NCBI GenBank assembly: GCA_041916775.1
Contig: JAYRYZ010000002.1
Span: 124,001-188,000, forward strand
Origin: UBA2357 sp041916775
Lineage (GTDB): Bacteria; Pseudomonadota; Gammaproteobacteria; Burkholderiales; Rhodocyclaceae
Length of the DNA stretch: 64,000 nt
Direction of reading: 5' to 3'
The translations under genes and the position numbers were made by a program. Each line of letters opens with the position of its first letter. The stretch's first letter is position 1. Under the pieces are notes generated by a model. It did not search any database. It worked only from the letters and a program-made list of their open reading frames with translations, and was not told where the DNA came from. Positions 54,771 through 62,598 of the stretch are shown here, piece after piece.

Positions 54771-56003
54771 TCAGATCAGCCCGTCGAAGGCCTGCACCTT
54801 CACCATGTCGCCCGCTGCCACGTCGCCCTGTGCCTCGGTGAGCACGATGAAGCAGTTCGCATCCGACATGGACTTCAGCACGCCGGAACCCTGCGCCCCG
54901 GTCACCGCGACACTGCAGCCATCCGGCCCGAAACGCAGGAGGCCGCGCAAGAATTCGCGTCGCCCGGGGCGCTTCGCGATCGCCGCCTCGGCCCGCGCGT
55001 CGAACAATGTCTCCGGCGGCAGCGGGCTGACACCCGCGATGGCGAGCAGCGCGTCCTTGACGAACTGGTAGAAGGTCACCAGCACCGCGACCGGGTTCCC
55101 CGGCAGTCCGAACATCCAGGCGTCGCCGATGCGGCCGAAGGCCATCGGGCGTCCCGGCTTGATGTCGATCTTCCAGAACATGACTTCGCCCAGGCGATCC
55201 ATCAGGCCACGGATGAAGTCTGCCTCGCCGACCGACACGCCGCCGCTCGTCAGCACCACGTCGGCGTTCGCTGCGGCGTCGCGGAATGCGCGCTCGAGCG
55301 CTTCCGGCTTATCCTCGATCACACCCATGTCGAGCAGTTCGCAGCCGAGGCGGGTGAGTGCAGCGAAGAGCGTGTAGCGATTGCTGTCGTACACCTGGCC
55401 TGGCCCCAGCGGCTGGCCGATGGTGGCGATCTCGTCGCCGGTGGAGAAGAACGCCACGCGCAAGCGGCGGGTGACGCGCACCTCGGCGATGCCGAGCGAG
55501 GCGATGAGACCGATCTCCGCCGGTCCGCACAGGGTACCCGCCGCCACGGCAACACCGCCACGCGCGAGATCCTCACCTGCACGGCGCAAGTTCTGCCCCG
55601 CCAGTTGTCCCGCCGGCAGCGTCACTATTTGGCCATCCAGGCGTGCGACCTCCTGCACGACGATGGTGTCGGCGCCGACCGGGATCTCTGCGCCGGTCAT
55701 GATACGCACCGCTTGCCCTGCACCCACGAGGCCGGAGAATGGGCGGCCGGCGAACGCGCTGCCGACGACCTGGAGCCGTGTGTCGGCGTTATCGTTCAGG
55801 TCTGCGTGGCGCACCGCATAGCCATCCATCGCAGAGTTGTCGTGCGCGGGTACGTTGAACGGCGCGATCACCGGCGCGGCCAGGACGCGGCCGAGCGCGT
55901 CGCGCACCGGGGCGCTCTCCCAGCCGGAGACCGGGGACAGTTGCGACAGGATCTGTGCGCGTGCCTCCGCCACGGTCAGGCTGGATTTCGGTTTCTGGTT
56001 CAT
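54771..56003 (-). CDS. moeA: Molybdopterin molybdenumtransferase MoeA
   Basis: Inserts molybdate into adenylylated molybdopterin to make the molybdenum cofactor; 410 residues. PAHDNSAMDGYAVR, RIMTGAEIPVGADTIV, FSTGDEI and TSGGVSVGEADF are the conserved motifs, and the last domain (C-terminal beta barrel) is complete. The frame is open far upstream, but similarity begins at MNQKPKSSLTVAEA. It heads a probable moeA-rpiA-phoU run. Confidence 0.95.
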   Translation of the reverse strand: MNQKPKSSLTVAEARAQILSQLSPVSGWESAPVRDALGRVLAAPVIAPFNVPAHDNSAMDGYAVRHADLNDNADTRLQVVGSAFAGRPFSGLVGAGQAVRIMTGAEIPVGADTIVVQEVARLDGQIVTLPAGQLAGQNLRRAGEDLARGGVAVAAGTLCGPAEIGLIASLGIAEVRVTRRLRVAFFSTGDEIATIGQPLGPGQVYDSNRYTLFAALTRLGCELLDMGVIEDKPEALERAFRDAAANADVVLTSGGVSVGEADFIRGLMDRLGEVMFWKIDIKPGRPMAFGRIGDAWMFGLPGNPVAVLVTFYQFVKDALLAIAGVSPLPPETLFDARAEAAIAKRPGRREFLRGLLRFGPDGCSVAVTGAQGSGVLKSMSDANCFIVLTEAQGDVAAGDMVKVQAFDGLI

Positions 56004-56091
56004 GGCGTGCCCCCTTGCTTGCCCGGTATCGATGTGCAGCCTCGGATTATCGCCGATCTGCAGGGTGTGCGGCCATGCGGCACGGCGCTGA

Positions 56092-56097
56092 TAGAAT
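56092..56097 (+). promoter_or_regulatory. -10-like box just upstream of DUF455 gene
   Basis: TAGAAT ends eight bases before the ATG at 56106. No Shine-Dalgarno is present between them, so a nearly leaderless mRNA is possible. No -35 was found. Confidence 0.35.
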
Positions 56098-56105
56098 CCG
56101 CGGCC

Positions 56106-56936
56106 ATGACGAACTCCATCCATCAGGCTGCTCTGGCAGCGCTCATGATGACCTGTGCCGATGAGAAGTGTGCGGCGGTCGACCGGCTGCTGGCGGGCTG
56201 GCGCTGCGGCACGCTTGTGGCTGAGCCCGGGGGCGACGTATGCGAACCGGTGCGGCAGCCGGGGCGGCCCGATCGACCCGCGCTGGTGCCGTATCGCGAG
56301 GTCCCCCGCCGCCGGGTAACGACCGCGGAGGGGCGGGCGGCGATGCTGCATGCGATCGTGCATATCGAGTTCAACGCGATCAACCTGGCGCTCGATTGCG
56401 TGCACCGCTTCCGCTCGCTGCCTGCGGGCTTTCACGCGGGCTGGCTGCAGGTCGCAGCCGAAGAGGCGCTGCATTTCGGCATGTTGCGCGAGCGCTTGCG
56501 GGCGACTGGCTTCGACTATGGTGACTTCGACGCCCACGACGGCCTCTGGGACATGGCCTGCCGAACGGCGCACGATGCGATGCAGCGGATGGCGATGGTG
56601 CCACGTGTGCTGGAAGCGCGCGGTCTCGATGCAACGCCCGTGATCATCGCCAAGCTCCGCGCGGTAGGCGACCAGGCCAGCATCCGAGTGCTGGAGCGCA
56701 TCCTGCACGACGAGGTGGGGCACGTTGCGCTGGGTGACCACTGGTTTCGGCTGCTCTGTGAGGCGCGCGGACTGTTGCCCGAACCGACCTACCTCACCCT
56801 GCTCGAGACGTTTGGCGTGCCGATGCCACGCCCGCCACTCAACGAGGCTGCTCGGCGGGCCGCCGGTTTCGGGGAGGATGAGTTGAACAAGATGCGGCTT
56901 TCGGCATCCGGCGGATCGGCTCGTCCCGAGACCTGA
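56106..56936 (+). CDS. DUF455 family ferritin-like protein
   Basis: Predicted ferritin-like helical protein of 276 residues, function unknown. The metal-ligand pattern is clear: HIEFNAINLALD, then AAEEALHFGML and finally HDEVGHVALGDHWF (E, ExxH pairs of a di-iron site). Family members are often annotated as DUF455 or rhamnosyltransferase-like, with no proven role. The frame is open far upstream over moeA on the other strand; the ATG at 56106 is the first with family sequence. Confidence 0.78.
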   Translation: MTNSIHQAALAALMMTCADEKCAAVDRLLAGWRCGTLVAEPGGDVCEPVRQPGRPDRPALVPYREVPRRRVTTAEGRAAMLHAIVHIEFNAINLALDCVHRFRSLPAGFHAGWLQVAAEEALHFGMLRERLRATGFDYGDFDAHDGLWDMACRTAHDAMQRMAMVPRVLEARGLDATPVIIAKLRAVGDQASIRVLERILHDEVGHVALGDHWFRLLCEARGLLPEPTYLTLLETFGVPMPRPPLNEAARRAAGFGEDELNKMRLSASGGSARPET

Positions 56937-57051
56937 TACCGCTGGAGGCCGATGGCAAGGCGGATGGCCAGCGCGCTATCGGGACTGGGTGTTCAGGTTG
57001 CGAGAGGGGGTAGGGTGAAGGTTCGGCGAGAGGCGCGCGAAAGCAAAGGCG

Positions 57052-57077
57052 AAAAAAAGGGCGACACCTGGTCGCCC
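57052..57077 (-). terminator. Terminator of cytochrome c4 gene
   Basis: On the minus strand GGGCGAC (57077-57071) and GTCGCCC (57065-57059) form a 7-bp stem around a 5-base loop, followed by seven T. It lies 21 bases past the stop of the cytochrome gene. Confidence 0.88.
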
Positions 57078-57098
57078 CTGGATGACTGCATTGCAGTG

Positions 57099-57725
57099 TC
57101 AGCGCAGTCCGGCGGCAAAGTCGGCCACTGCGCGCATCTCGGCGTCGGTCATCTTGAGCGCAATCATGCGCATCATCTGGTTGGGATCGTTGTGGCGACC
57201 ACCGTCGCGGAAGGCCTGAAGCTGCGCCAGCGTGTATTCGGCGAACTGGCCGGAGATACGCGGGTATTGAGCGGGCAGGCCTTCGCCAGCCGGACCGTGA
57301 CAGGCGGCACAGGCGGGAACACCCTTGTCCGCAATGCCGCCACGCCAGATCTTCTGCCCCGCGACCACCGTCGCCGCATTCACGGCCACACTGCCTTCCA
57401 GCTTCTGGGCGCCGAAGTAGTTCGCCAGCGCCTTCATGTCGGCCTCCTCGAGGCCAGCGACCATCGCGGTCATCACTGCGTTCTCGCGTGCGGGAGTCTT
57501 GCCGTCCCAGCTCTTGAACTCCTTCAGCTGCTTGAAGAGGTACTCGGGCACCTGACCTGCGATCTTGGGGTTGGCCGGCAGAGCGCTATTGCCGTCGGCA
57601 TTGTGGCAGGCCGCGCACAGCGACTCCACGATGGGTTTGGCGCGTGCCGCGTCGGCAGCCGGGTCTTGCGCATGGAGGCTGCCTGCAACCAGCAGCAAGG
57701 AAAGCAGCAGGGAACGCTTGGTCAT
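57099..57725 (-). CDS. Diheme cytochrome c4
   Basis: Periplasmic electron carrier to terminal oxidases, 208 residues. A Sec signal peptide (MTKRSLLLSLLLVAGSLHA, cleaved before QDPAAD) is followed by two homologous halves, each with a CAACH heme site (CxxCH) and a later methionine ligand. GAGGACACC upstream of the ATG is a good ribosome site. It is divergent from engB across 120 bases that contain an AT-rich TATTCTATATC stretch. Confidence 0.93.
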   Translation of the reverse strand: MTKRSLLLSLLLVAGSLHAQDPAADAARAKPIVESLCAACHNADGNSALPANPKIAGQVPEYLFKQLKEFKSWDGKTPARENAVMTAMVAGLEEADMKALANYFGAQKLEGSVAVNAATVVAGQKIWRGGIADKGVPACAACHGPAGEGLPAQYPRISGQFAEYTLAQLQAFRDGGRHNDPNQMMRMIALKMTDAEMRAVADFAAGLR

Positions 57726-57845
57726 GGTGTCCTCAGAAAGCCGTGAGCGATAATCACAAACGCGGTATTCTATATCAACAACCTGCATTTGCGCGACGCA
57801 ATCGGGGTTTTCCCAAGCCCGAGATGCGCGCCTGTCAAAGACTTC

Positions 57846-58472
57846 ATGCCCATCTTCCGCAACGCCCAGTTTGAAATCTCGGTAGCCAAGCCTTCCGGTC
57901 TGCCACCCTCTGTAGCAAGGGAGATCGCCTTTGCAGGCCGCTCGAATGCCGGCAAGTCCAGCGCGATCAACACGCTGGCGGGGCATACGCGGCTTGCGTT
58001 CGTCTCCAAGACGCCAGGCCGAACCCAGCTGATCAACTTCTTCCGCCTCAACTGCGGTGCCGCGCTCGTGGATCTGCCCGGCTATGGCTATGCCAAGGTG
58101 CCGGAGAACGTGCGACGCGAATGGGTACGTCTCCTCGAGGTCTATCTGACCCGGCGCGAGAACCTCGTTGGCCTGGTTCTGATCATGGATTCGCGCCACC
58201 CGTTGAAGCCGCTCGATGTACAGATGATCGACTGGTTTGCGCCGTCGGGGCGTCCCATCCACATCCTGCTGACGAAGAGCGACAAGCTCTCGCGCAATCA
58301 GGCCTCGGCGGCACTTGCCCTCGTGCGGCGGGAGCTTGCGAAGTACGGCGCCGGGGTGACGGTGCAGCTCTTCTCCAGCCTCAGCAAGACCGGCACCGAG
58401 GAGGTCGAGCGTGTCGTCGCGAGCTGGTTGGGTCTCGCGGACGGCGCTGCCCCGGTTCCTGAAGCGCACTGA
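57846..58472 (+). CDS. engB: Ribosome biogenesis GTPase EngB/YsxC
   Basis: Essential GTPase for large ribosomal subunit assembly and possibly cell division; 208 residues. G1 GRSNAGKS, the switch region SKTPGRTQLINFF, G3 DLPGYGYAKVP, G4 TKSDKL and G5 FSS are complete. MPIFRNAQFEISVAK is the usual start; the in-frame ATG at 57789 gives a 19-residue non-family extension. It has no plus-strand terminator; two hairpins after its stop face the other way. Confidence 0.95.
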   Translation: MPIFRNAQFEISVAKPSGLPPSVAREIAFAGRSNAGKSSAINTLAGHTRLAFVSKTPGRTQLINFFRLNCGAALVDLPGYGYAKVPENVRREWVRLLEVYLTRRENLVGLVLIMDSRHPLKPLDVQMIDWFAPSGRPIHILLTKSDKLSRNQASAALALVRRELAKYGAGVTVQLFSSLSKTGTEEVERVVASWLGLADGAAPVPEAH

Positions 58473-58505
58473 AAAAAATGCCCCGGACCAAACTGGCCAG
58501 GGGCA
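58472..58505 (-). terminator. Minus-strand terminator-like hairpin A
   Basis: On the minus strand GCCCC (58504-58500) and GGGGC (58484-58480), plus inner pairs with bulges, form a hairpin followed by A and seven T (58478-58472). It directly follows hairpin B and no minus-strand gene lies upstream of it. Confidence 0.65.
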
Positions 58506-58541
58506 AAAAAAAGCCCCGGGCCAAAGGGGAAAAGCCCGGGG
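58505..58541 (-). terminator. Minus-strand terminator-like hairpin B
   Basis: On the minus strand CCCCGGGC (58541-58534) and GCCCGGGG (58521-58514) form a perfect 8-bp stem around a 12-base loop, followed by C and eight T (58512-58505). A strong Rho-independent terminator shape. Confidence 0.75.
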
Positions 58542-58680
58542 TCGATATGCCTGGTTAGGGCAACCCGCTCAGGGAGGGAAAGCGGGGGGCAGCGAGGCTG
58601 TCCAATCGCTCAGATGGCGCGGGGGCGCGATTGGTTCCCGACCGTCGCGAATCAACCTGTATCTGTTTGCAACATCAGAC
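58542..58680 (-). ncRNA. Candidate small RNA ending at tandem terminators
   Basis: The sequence before the two minus-strand terminators has no open frame of interest but holds two further inverted repeats: CCCGCT/AGCGGG (58564-58569, 58581-58586) and CCAATCG/CGATTGG (58602-58608, 58628-58634). A structured RNA of about 100-170 bases on the minus strand would explain them. No convincing promoter is visible, so the 5' end is unknown, and an alternative is that these are elements of the hemB leader. Confidence 0.3.
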
Positions 58681-58717
58681 CTCCAGCTTCACTGGCTTTA
58701 CTGCGATAGGATCCAAC

Positions 58718-59734
58718 ATGAGACCAACCGGACAATTCCCGGCGACACGCATGCGGCGGATGCGCCGCGACGACTTCTCGCGCAGGCTGATGCGCGAGAA
58801 CCGCCTCTCGAGCGACGACCTGATCTACCCGGTGTTCGTCCTCGAGGGCGCGGGCCGTACCGAGGCGGTGGCATCCATGCCCGGCGTCGAGCGCCTGTCG
58901 CTCGACCGACTTCTGCCCTTGGCTGAAGAGGCGCTTTCCCTTGGCGTGCCCGCCCTGGCGTTATTCCCCGTGATCGACACCGACGGCAAGACGCCCGGTG
59001 CCGAGGAAGCTTGGAATCCCGACGGCCTGGTGCCGCGCACCGTGCAGGCGCTGAAGGCCCGCTTCCCCGAGCTCGGCGTGATCACCGACGTGGCGCTCGA
59101 CCCATACACCAGCCATGGGCAGGATGGCCTGATCGATCCTGACGATCCGCGTGCCTACGTAATGAACGACGAGACCCTGGCAGCGCTCGCGCGCCAGGCG
59201 CTGTGCCATGCGCAGGCGGGGGCCGACGTCGTGGCGCCTTCCGACATGATGGACGGTCGGGTGGGACGCATCCGCGAGGCGCTGGATGGCTCAGGCCATA
59301 TCCATACCCGCATTCTTGCGTATTCGGCCAAGTACGCTTCAAGCTTTTACGGTCCGTTCCGTGATGCGGTCGGATCTGCGGGAAATCTGGGCAAGGGTAA
59401 CAAGAGCACCTACCAGATGGATCCGGCCAACAGCGACGAGGCACTGCGCGAGGTCGAGCTCGATATCGCCGAGGGCGCCGACATGTTCATGATCAAGCCC
59501 GGGATGCCCTATCTCGACATCGTGCGCCGCGTGAAGGCCGAACTGCAGGTGCCGACCTATGTGTATCAGGTGAGCGGCGAGTACGCGATGCTGAAGGCGG
59601 CCATCGCCAACGGCTGGCTCGCCGAGAGGGCCTGCGTGCTGGAGGCGCTGACGGCCTTCAAGCGCGCCGGCGCCGACGGCATCCTCACCTATTTTGCGCT
59701 CGACGCGGCGCGCTGGCTCAAGGCCGGCGGTTGA
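58718..59734 (+). CDS. hemB: Delta-aminolevulinic acid dehydratase
   Basis: Condenses two 5-aminolevulinate molecules to porphobilinogen in heme synthesis; 338 residues. The two active-site lysines are in YSAKYASSFYGPFRD and FMIKPGMPYLD. The metal site reads DVALDPYTSHGQDG, the Asp-rich magnesium type, not the Cys-rich zinc type. The ATG at 58718 is five bases after TAGGAT, a -10-like hexamer, and has no Shine-Dalgarno; the upstream open frame is not family-like. A 7-bp hairpin (59723-59742) spans the stop codon. Confidence 0.95.
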   Translation: MRPTGQFPATRMRRMRRDDFSRRLMRENRLSSDDLIYPVFVLEGAGRTEAVASMPGVERLSLDRLLPLAEEALSLGVPALALFPVIDTDGKTPGAEEAWNPDGLVPRTVQALKARFPELGVITDVALDPYTSHGQDGLIDPDDPRAYVMNDETLAALARQALCHAQAGADVVAPSDMMDGRVGRIREALDGSGHIHTRILAYSAKYASSFYGPFRDAVGSAGNLGKGNKSTYQMDPANSDEALREVELDIAEGADMFMIKPGMPYLDIVRRVKAELQVPTYVYQVSGEYAMLKAAIANGWLAERACVLEALTAFKRAGADGILTYFALDAARWLKAGG

Positions 59735-59761
59735 GCGCCGGCACGGGCTGTCCGAGCGCCT

Positions 59762-60403
59762 TCAGGCCCCGAGGCGCGCAGCGGCCCGGCGCAGGTCCAG
59801 CACGTTGTCGATACGCATATCGACGAACGCTGTCTGATTGCAGCCCTTGCCGACCAGCACCGTACGCATCCCGAGGCGCTTGGCGGTGCGCAGGTTGTCC
59901 GCGGAGTCTTCCACCAGGATGCAGCGGCGCGGCGACAGGCGTTCGCGCGCGATCAGCGTGCGGAAAGCCTTGACCGCGGGTTTGGGGTGAAAGTCGAGTT
60001 GTTCGATGCCGTAGCTTGCGTCGAAATGACGGCGCACCCCCATCACGTCGAGCACAGCATCGACATAGCGCTTGGGGCCGTTCGAGACCACCAGCTTGCG
60101 TCCTGGCAGGCGCCGAAGCATCGCGTCGAGCGCATGGTCGAACACGGTGATGCGGTGCAGTTGGTCGAAGCGGTGGGTTTCGGCGAGGAAGTGGTGCGGA
60201 TCGGTGCCGTGGTGGCGAACGAGGCCGAGAAGCGTCGCGCCGTAACGATGCCAGTAATGCACGCGCAACCGGTTGGCTTCGTCGTGACCTAGAGCCAGAT
60301 GTTGCTCCAGATAGGCGGTCATCGCCCGGTTGATGTGCGGGAAGATGTGCGCACTGGCGTTGTGCAGGGTGTTGTCGAGGTCGAACAGCCAGGTCGGCGT
60401 CAT
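59762..60403 (-). CDS. HAD phosphatase, pyrimidine 5'-nucleotidase-like
   Basis: HAD-superfamily hydrolase of 213 residues. Motif I is DLDNTLHN (aspartate nucleophile and acid/base), motif II VVSNGPK, the lysine of motif III is in FHPKPAVKAF, and motif IV is VEDSADNL. The subgroup resembles the Sdt1/PPN-like pyrimidine 5'-nucleotidases, so a nucleotide phosphatase is the best guess. Its ATG at 60403 overlaps the end of the bioC-like gene by 4 bases, suggesting coupled translation. Confidence 0.85.
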   Translation of the reverse strand: MTPTWLFDLDNTLHNASAHIFPHINRAMTAYLEQHLALGHDEANRLRVHYWHRYGATLLGLVRHHGTDPHHFLAETHRFDQLHRITVFDHALDAMLRRLPGRKLVVSNGPKRYVDAVLDVMGVRRHFDASYGIEQLDFHPKPAVKAFRTLIARERLSPRRCILVEDSADNLRTAKRLGMRTVLVGKGCNQTAFVDMRIDNVLDLRRAAARLGA

Positions 60404-61335
60404 CGCGCGCCTCCGCCGCCAGCGCGCGGCTTGAACTGGATGACCGCACGGCCGTCGCCGGTTGTCTTGGGCGCAGTCTTCCATGCGTGGCCCTGCACGA
60501 CCTCGAAGGTGGTCGGCAGCCGCCCGTTGCGGAACTGCGCCTGCAGACGCTCGCGCATGCGCTGCCATGTCTGCCGGCCGGTGAGCCCGCGAGGCCGTGC
60601 AATGCTGGCGTTGTTCCATGCAGAGCGGCGCAGGTCGTCGAGCAGGGTGTCGATGTCGGGGTAGGTGAGGGTGATGACCTCCATGTCCATCACCGGGTCG
60701 CCGAAACCCGTGCGCACCAGCACGTCCCCGATGTCGTGCATGTCGATGAAGCGGTGTACCCGCCGCCCGGCCGCGTCGTCGAAGGCGTGGCGCAACTCCT
60801 TGAGGGTGTCCGGCCCCAAGGTCGAGAACATCAGCATCCCGTCCACCGCCAGGATGCGGTGCAGCTCCGCGAGTGCCGGTTGCGGGTCGGAGAGCCAGTT
60901 CAGGGTAAGGTTGGACCACGCCATGTCCACGCTCGCGCGCGCAAGAGGCAATGTATGTGCATGTGCCGCGATCGCGAGTGGCTGTGCCGGATCTCTCGCG
61001 CGTCCGAGCAGGCGTTTGAGAAGGCCGCCCCGGGGACGTGCGAGGCTCAGGCGCGATGTTGCGAAATCCACGCCCACGCGAAGTGCTTGCGGGTAGCGCT
61101 CGCCAAGCACGGCCAGGTCGGCGCCGTCGCCACAGCCGACATCCGCGATCACGGCGGGGGTGATGCGGATGTAGTCGAGGCGCTCCGCCATGCGGCGAGC
61201 GACCTCGCGCTCCAGCAGGGCGAGCGGACGTTCGCCGCTGATCGCGTCGAAGCGACGCCGGGCAAGGCGCGTGTCGATCGCGAATGCCTCACCGGTAGCC
61301 GTCGCAGGGCGGTGCTGATCCGCAGGCGTTGTCAT
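60400..61335 (-). CDS. bioC: SAM methyltransferase, BioC-like
   Basis: Predicted malonyl-ACP O-methyltransferase of biotin synthesis, 311 residues. The class I methyltransferase motif VIADVGCGDGADL and the following PLARASVDMAWSNLTLNWLSDP are BioC-like, as is the N-terminal RRRFDAISGE. It is longer than E. coli BioC (about 250). No other biotin genes are present, so assignment rests on sequence only. The start at 61335 is divergent from comF with 20 bases between. Confidence 0.65.
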   Translation of the reverse strand: MTTPADQHRPATATGEAFAIDTRLARRRFDAISGERPLALLEREVARRMAERLDYIRITPAVIADVGCGDGADLAVLGERYPQALRVGVDFATSRLSLARPRGGLLKRLLGRARDPAQPLAIAAHAHTLPLARASVDMAWSNLTLNWLSDPQPALAELHRILAVDGMLMFSTLGPDTLKELRHAFDDAAGRRVHRFIDMHDIGDVLVRTGFGDPVMDMEVITLTYPDIDTLLDDLRRSAWNNASIARPRGLTGRQTWQRMRERLQAQFRNGRLPTTFEVVQGHAWKTAPKTTGDGRAVIQFKPRAGGGGAR

Positions 61336-61355
61336 TGGGGATAATCCGGGTTGTA

Positions 61356-62108
61356 ATGCTGGATTGGGACGGGCATGTTCGGTCATCGGGTCAAATCTTG
61401 TCAAACGCAACTCAGTCATTGCGCGCGCTGCTAGGGCATGTCGTCGATCTCGTGGTTCCGCGGATATGTTTCGCCTGCGGCCAGACATCCTCCGAGGCCG
61501 GGCTGTGTTCCGCCTGTCGTGCGGATTTGCCGGCGCCTCGACTGCGTTGTCCGGTCTGTGCAATCCCGACACCGCAAGGGCTGGCTTGCGGGCCGTGTGT
61601 GCAGCACCCGCCGGCGTTCGAAGCAAGTTTCGCTGCCTTCGACTATGCGTTCCCGGTCGACCGCATGGTGCAGGCACTCAAGTACCAGCATCAGTTCTCG
61701 GTGGTGCCGTTTCTTGCCGCGTCGCTTGTCGGGCTGGCGCCGGACGAGCGGCCCGATGTTCTCCTGCCGATGCCCTTGCATGTGCAAAGGCTGGCGCAAC
61801 GCGGATACAACCAGGCGGTCGAGATCGCTCGGCCGCTCGCGCGAGCTTGGCAGATGGGCTTGGCGCTCTCTTTGGCCGCTCGTGTGCGCGACGTGGCGCC
61901 ACAGGCAGCGCTCTCGTCAGCGGAGCGGCGCCGCAACATGCGGGGTGTATTCGCGGTGAGTGATCGCCTGGATGGCGCGAGCATCGTCGTCGTCGACGAT
62001 GTGATGACCACTGGCGCGAGCTTGCAGGCACTTGCCGAAGCGCTCAAGGAGCGGGGCGCGCGCCGGGTGGTCAACCTTGTCGTGGCACGTACGCCGGAGC
62101 CCCGCTGA
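61356..62108 (+). CDS. comF: ComF family phosphoribosyltransferase-like protein
   Basis: Amidophosphoribosyltransferase-like protein associated with DNA uptake in competent bacteria; 250 residues. The N-terminus has zinc-finger-type cysteines (CFACGQ, CSAC, CPVC, CGPC) and the C-terminus the PRTase motif IVVVDDVMTTGAS. Start at the ATG 61356; a TTG at 61329 is in frame. GATAAT (61340-61345) lies ten bases before the ATG, with no ribosome site between. comEC is at 21135, about 38 kb away. Confidence 0.88.
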   Translation: MLDWDGHVRSSGQILSNATQSLRALLGHVVDLVVPRICFACGQTSSEAGLCSACRADLPAPRLRCPVCAIPTPQGLACGPCVQHPPAFEASFAAFDYAFPVDRMVQALKYQHQFSVVPFLAASLVGLAPDERPDVLLPMPLHVQRLAQRGYNQAVEIARPLARAWQMGLALSLAARVRDVAPQAALSSAERRRNMRGVFAVSDRLDGASIVVVDDVMTTGASLQALAEALKERGARRVVNLVVARTPEPR

Positions 62109-62109
62109 C

Positions 62110-62574
62110 ATGTTCAACATCATTCTGCTTCATCCGGAGATCCCGCCGAACACAGGGAACTCCATACGGCTTGCGGCCAACACGGGAGTGCGCTTGCATC
62201 TTGTGAGGCCATTGGGATTCGACCTCAGCGATCGCCACCTTGCGCGCGCCGGGCTCGACTATCACGATCTCGCTCATGTCCAGGTGCACGATGACCTGGC
62301 GGCGTGCCTGACGGCCATCGGGCCGACCCGGTTGTTCGCATTCAGTACGCGCGGCTTGCAGCGTTACGACGAAGTGGGTTTCGTGGCGGGTGACAGCTTC
62401 CTGTTCGGCCCGGAAACGCGTGGCCTGCCGTCGGAACTGCTCGCCGATCTGCCGCTTGGACAGGTGCTGCGGGTGCCGATGCGGCCGTCCAATCGCAGCC
62501 TGAATCTTTCCAATACCGTGGCGCGGGTGGTCTACGAAGCCTGGCGGCAGAGTGGTTTCGAGGGCGGCGCCTGA
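62110..62574 (+). CDS. trmL: tRNA (cytidine/uridine-34-2'-O)-methyltransferase TrmL
   Basis: SPOUT methyltransferase that modifies the wobble base of tRNA-Leu isoacceptors; 154 residues. MFNIILLHPEIPPNTGNSIRLAAN is the family start, and the knot region FGPETRGLP and PMRPSNRSLNLSNTVARVVYE is complete. The ATG is one base after the comF stop, so the two are co-transcribed. Confidence 0.95.
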   Translation: MFNIILLHPEIPPNTGNSIRLAANTGVRLHLVRPLGFDLSDRHLARAGLDYHDLAHVQVHDDLAACLTAIGPTRLFAFSTRGLQRYDEVGFVAGDSFLFGPETRGLPSELLADLPLGQVLRVPMRPSNRSLNLSNTVARVVYEAWRQSGFEGGA

Positions 62575-62598
62575 CCGCGCCACCGCGCCCGACGAGGG

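Noticed and set aside
54729..56105. Long plus-strand frame leading into the DUF455 gene
   Set aside because: It runs antisense to moeA and rpiA, is Arg/His-rich and has no family similarity before 56106; typical GC-rich shadow frame.
59723..59742. GC-rich hairpin over the hemB stop as a terminator
   Set aside because: The 7-bp stem is not followed by a T-run on either strand.
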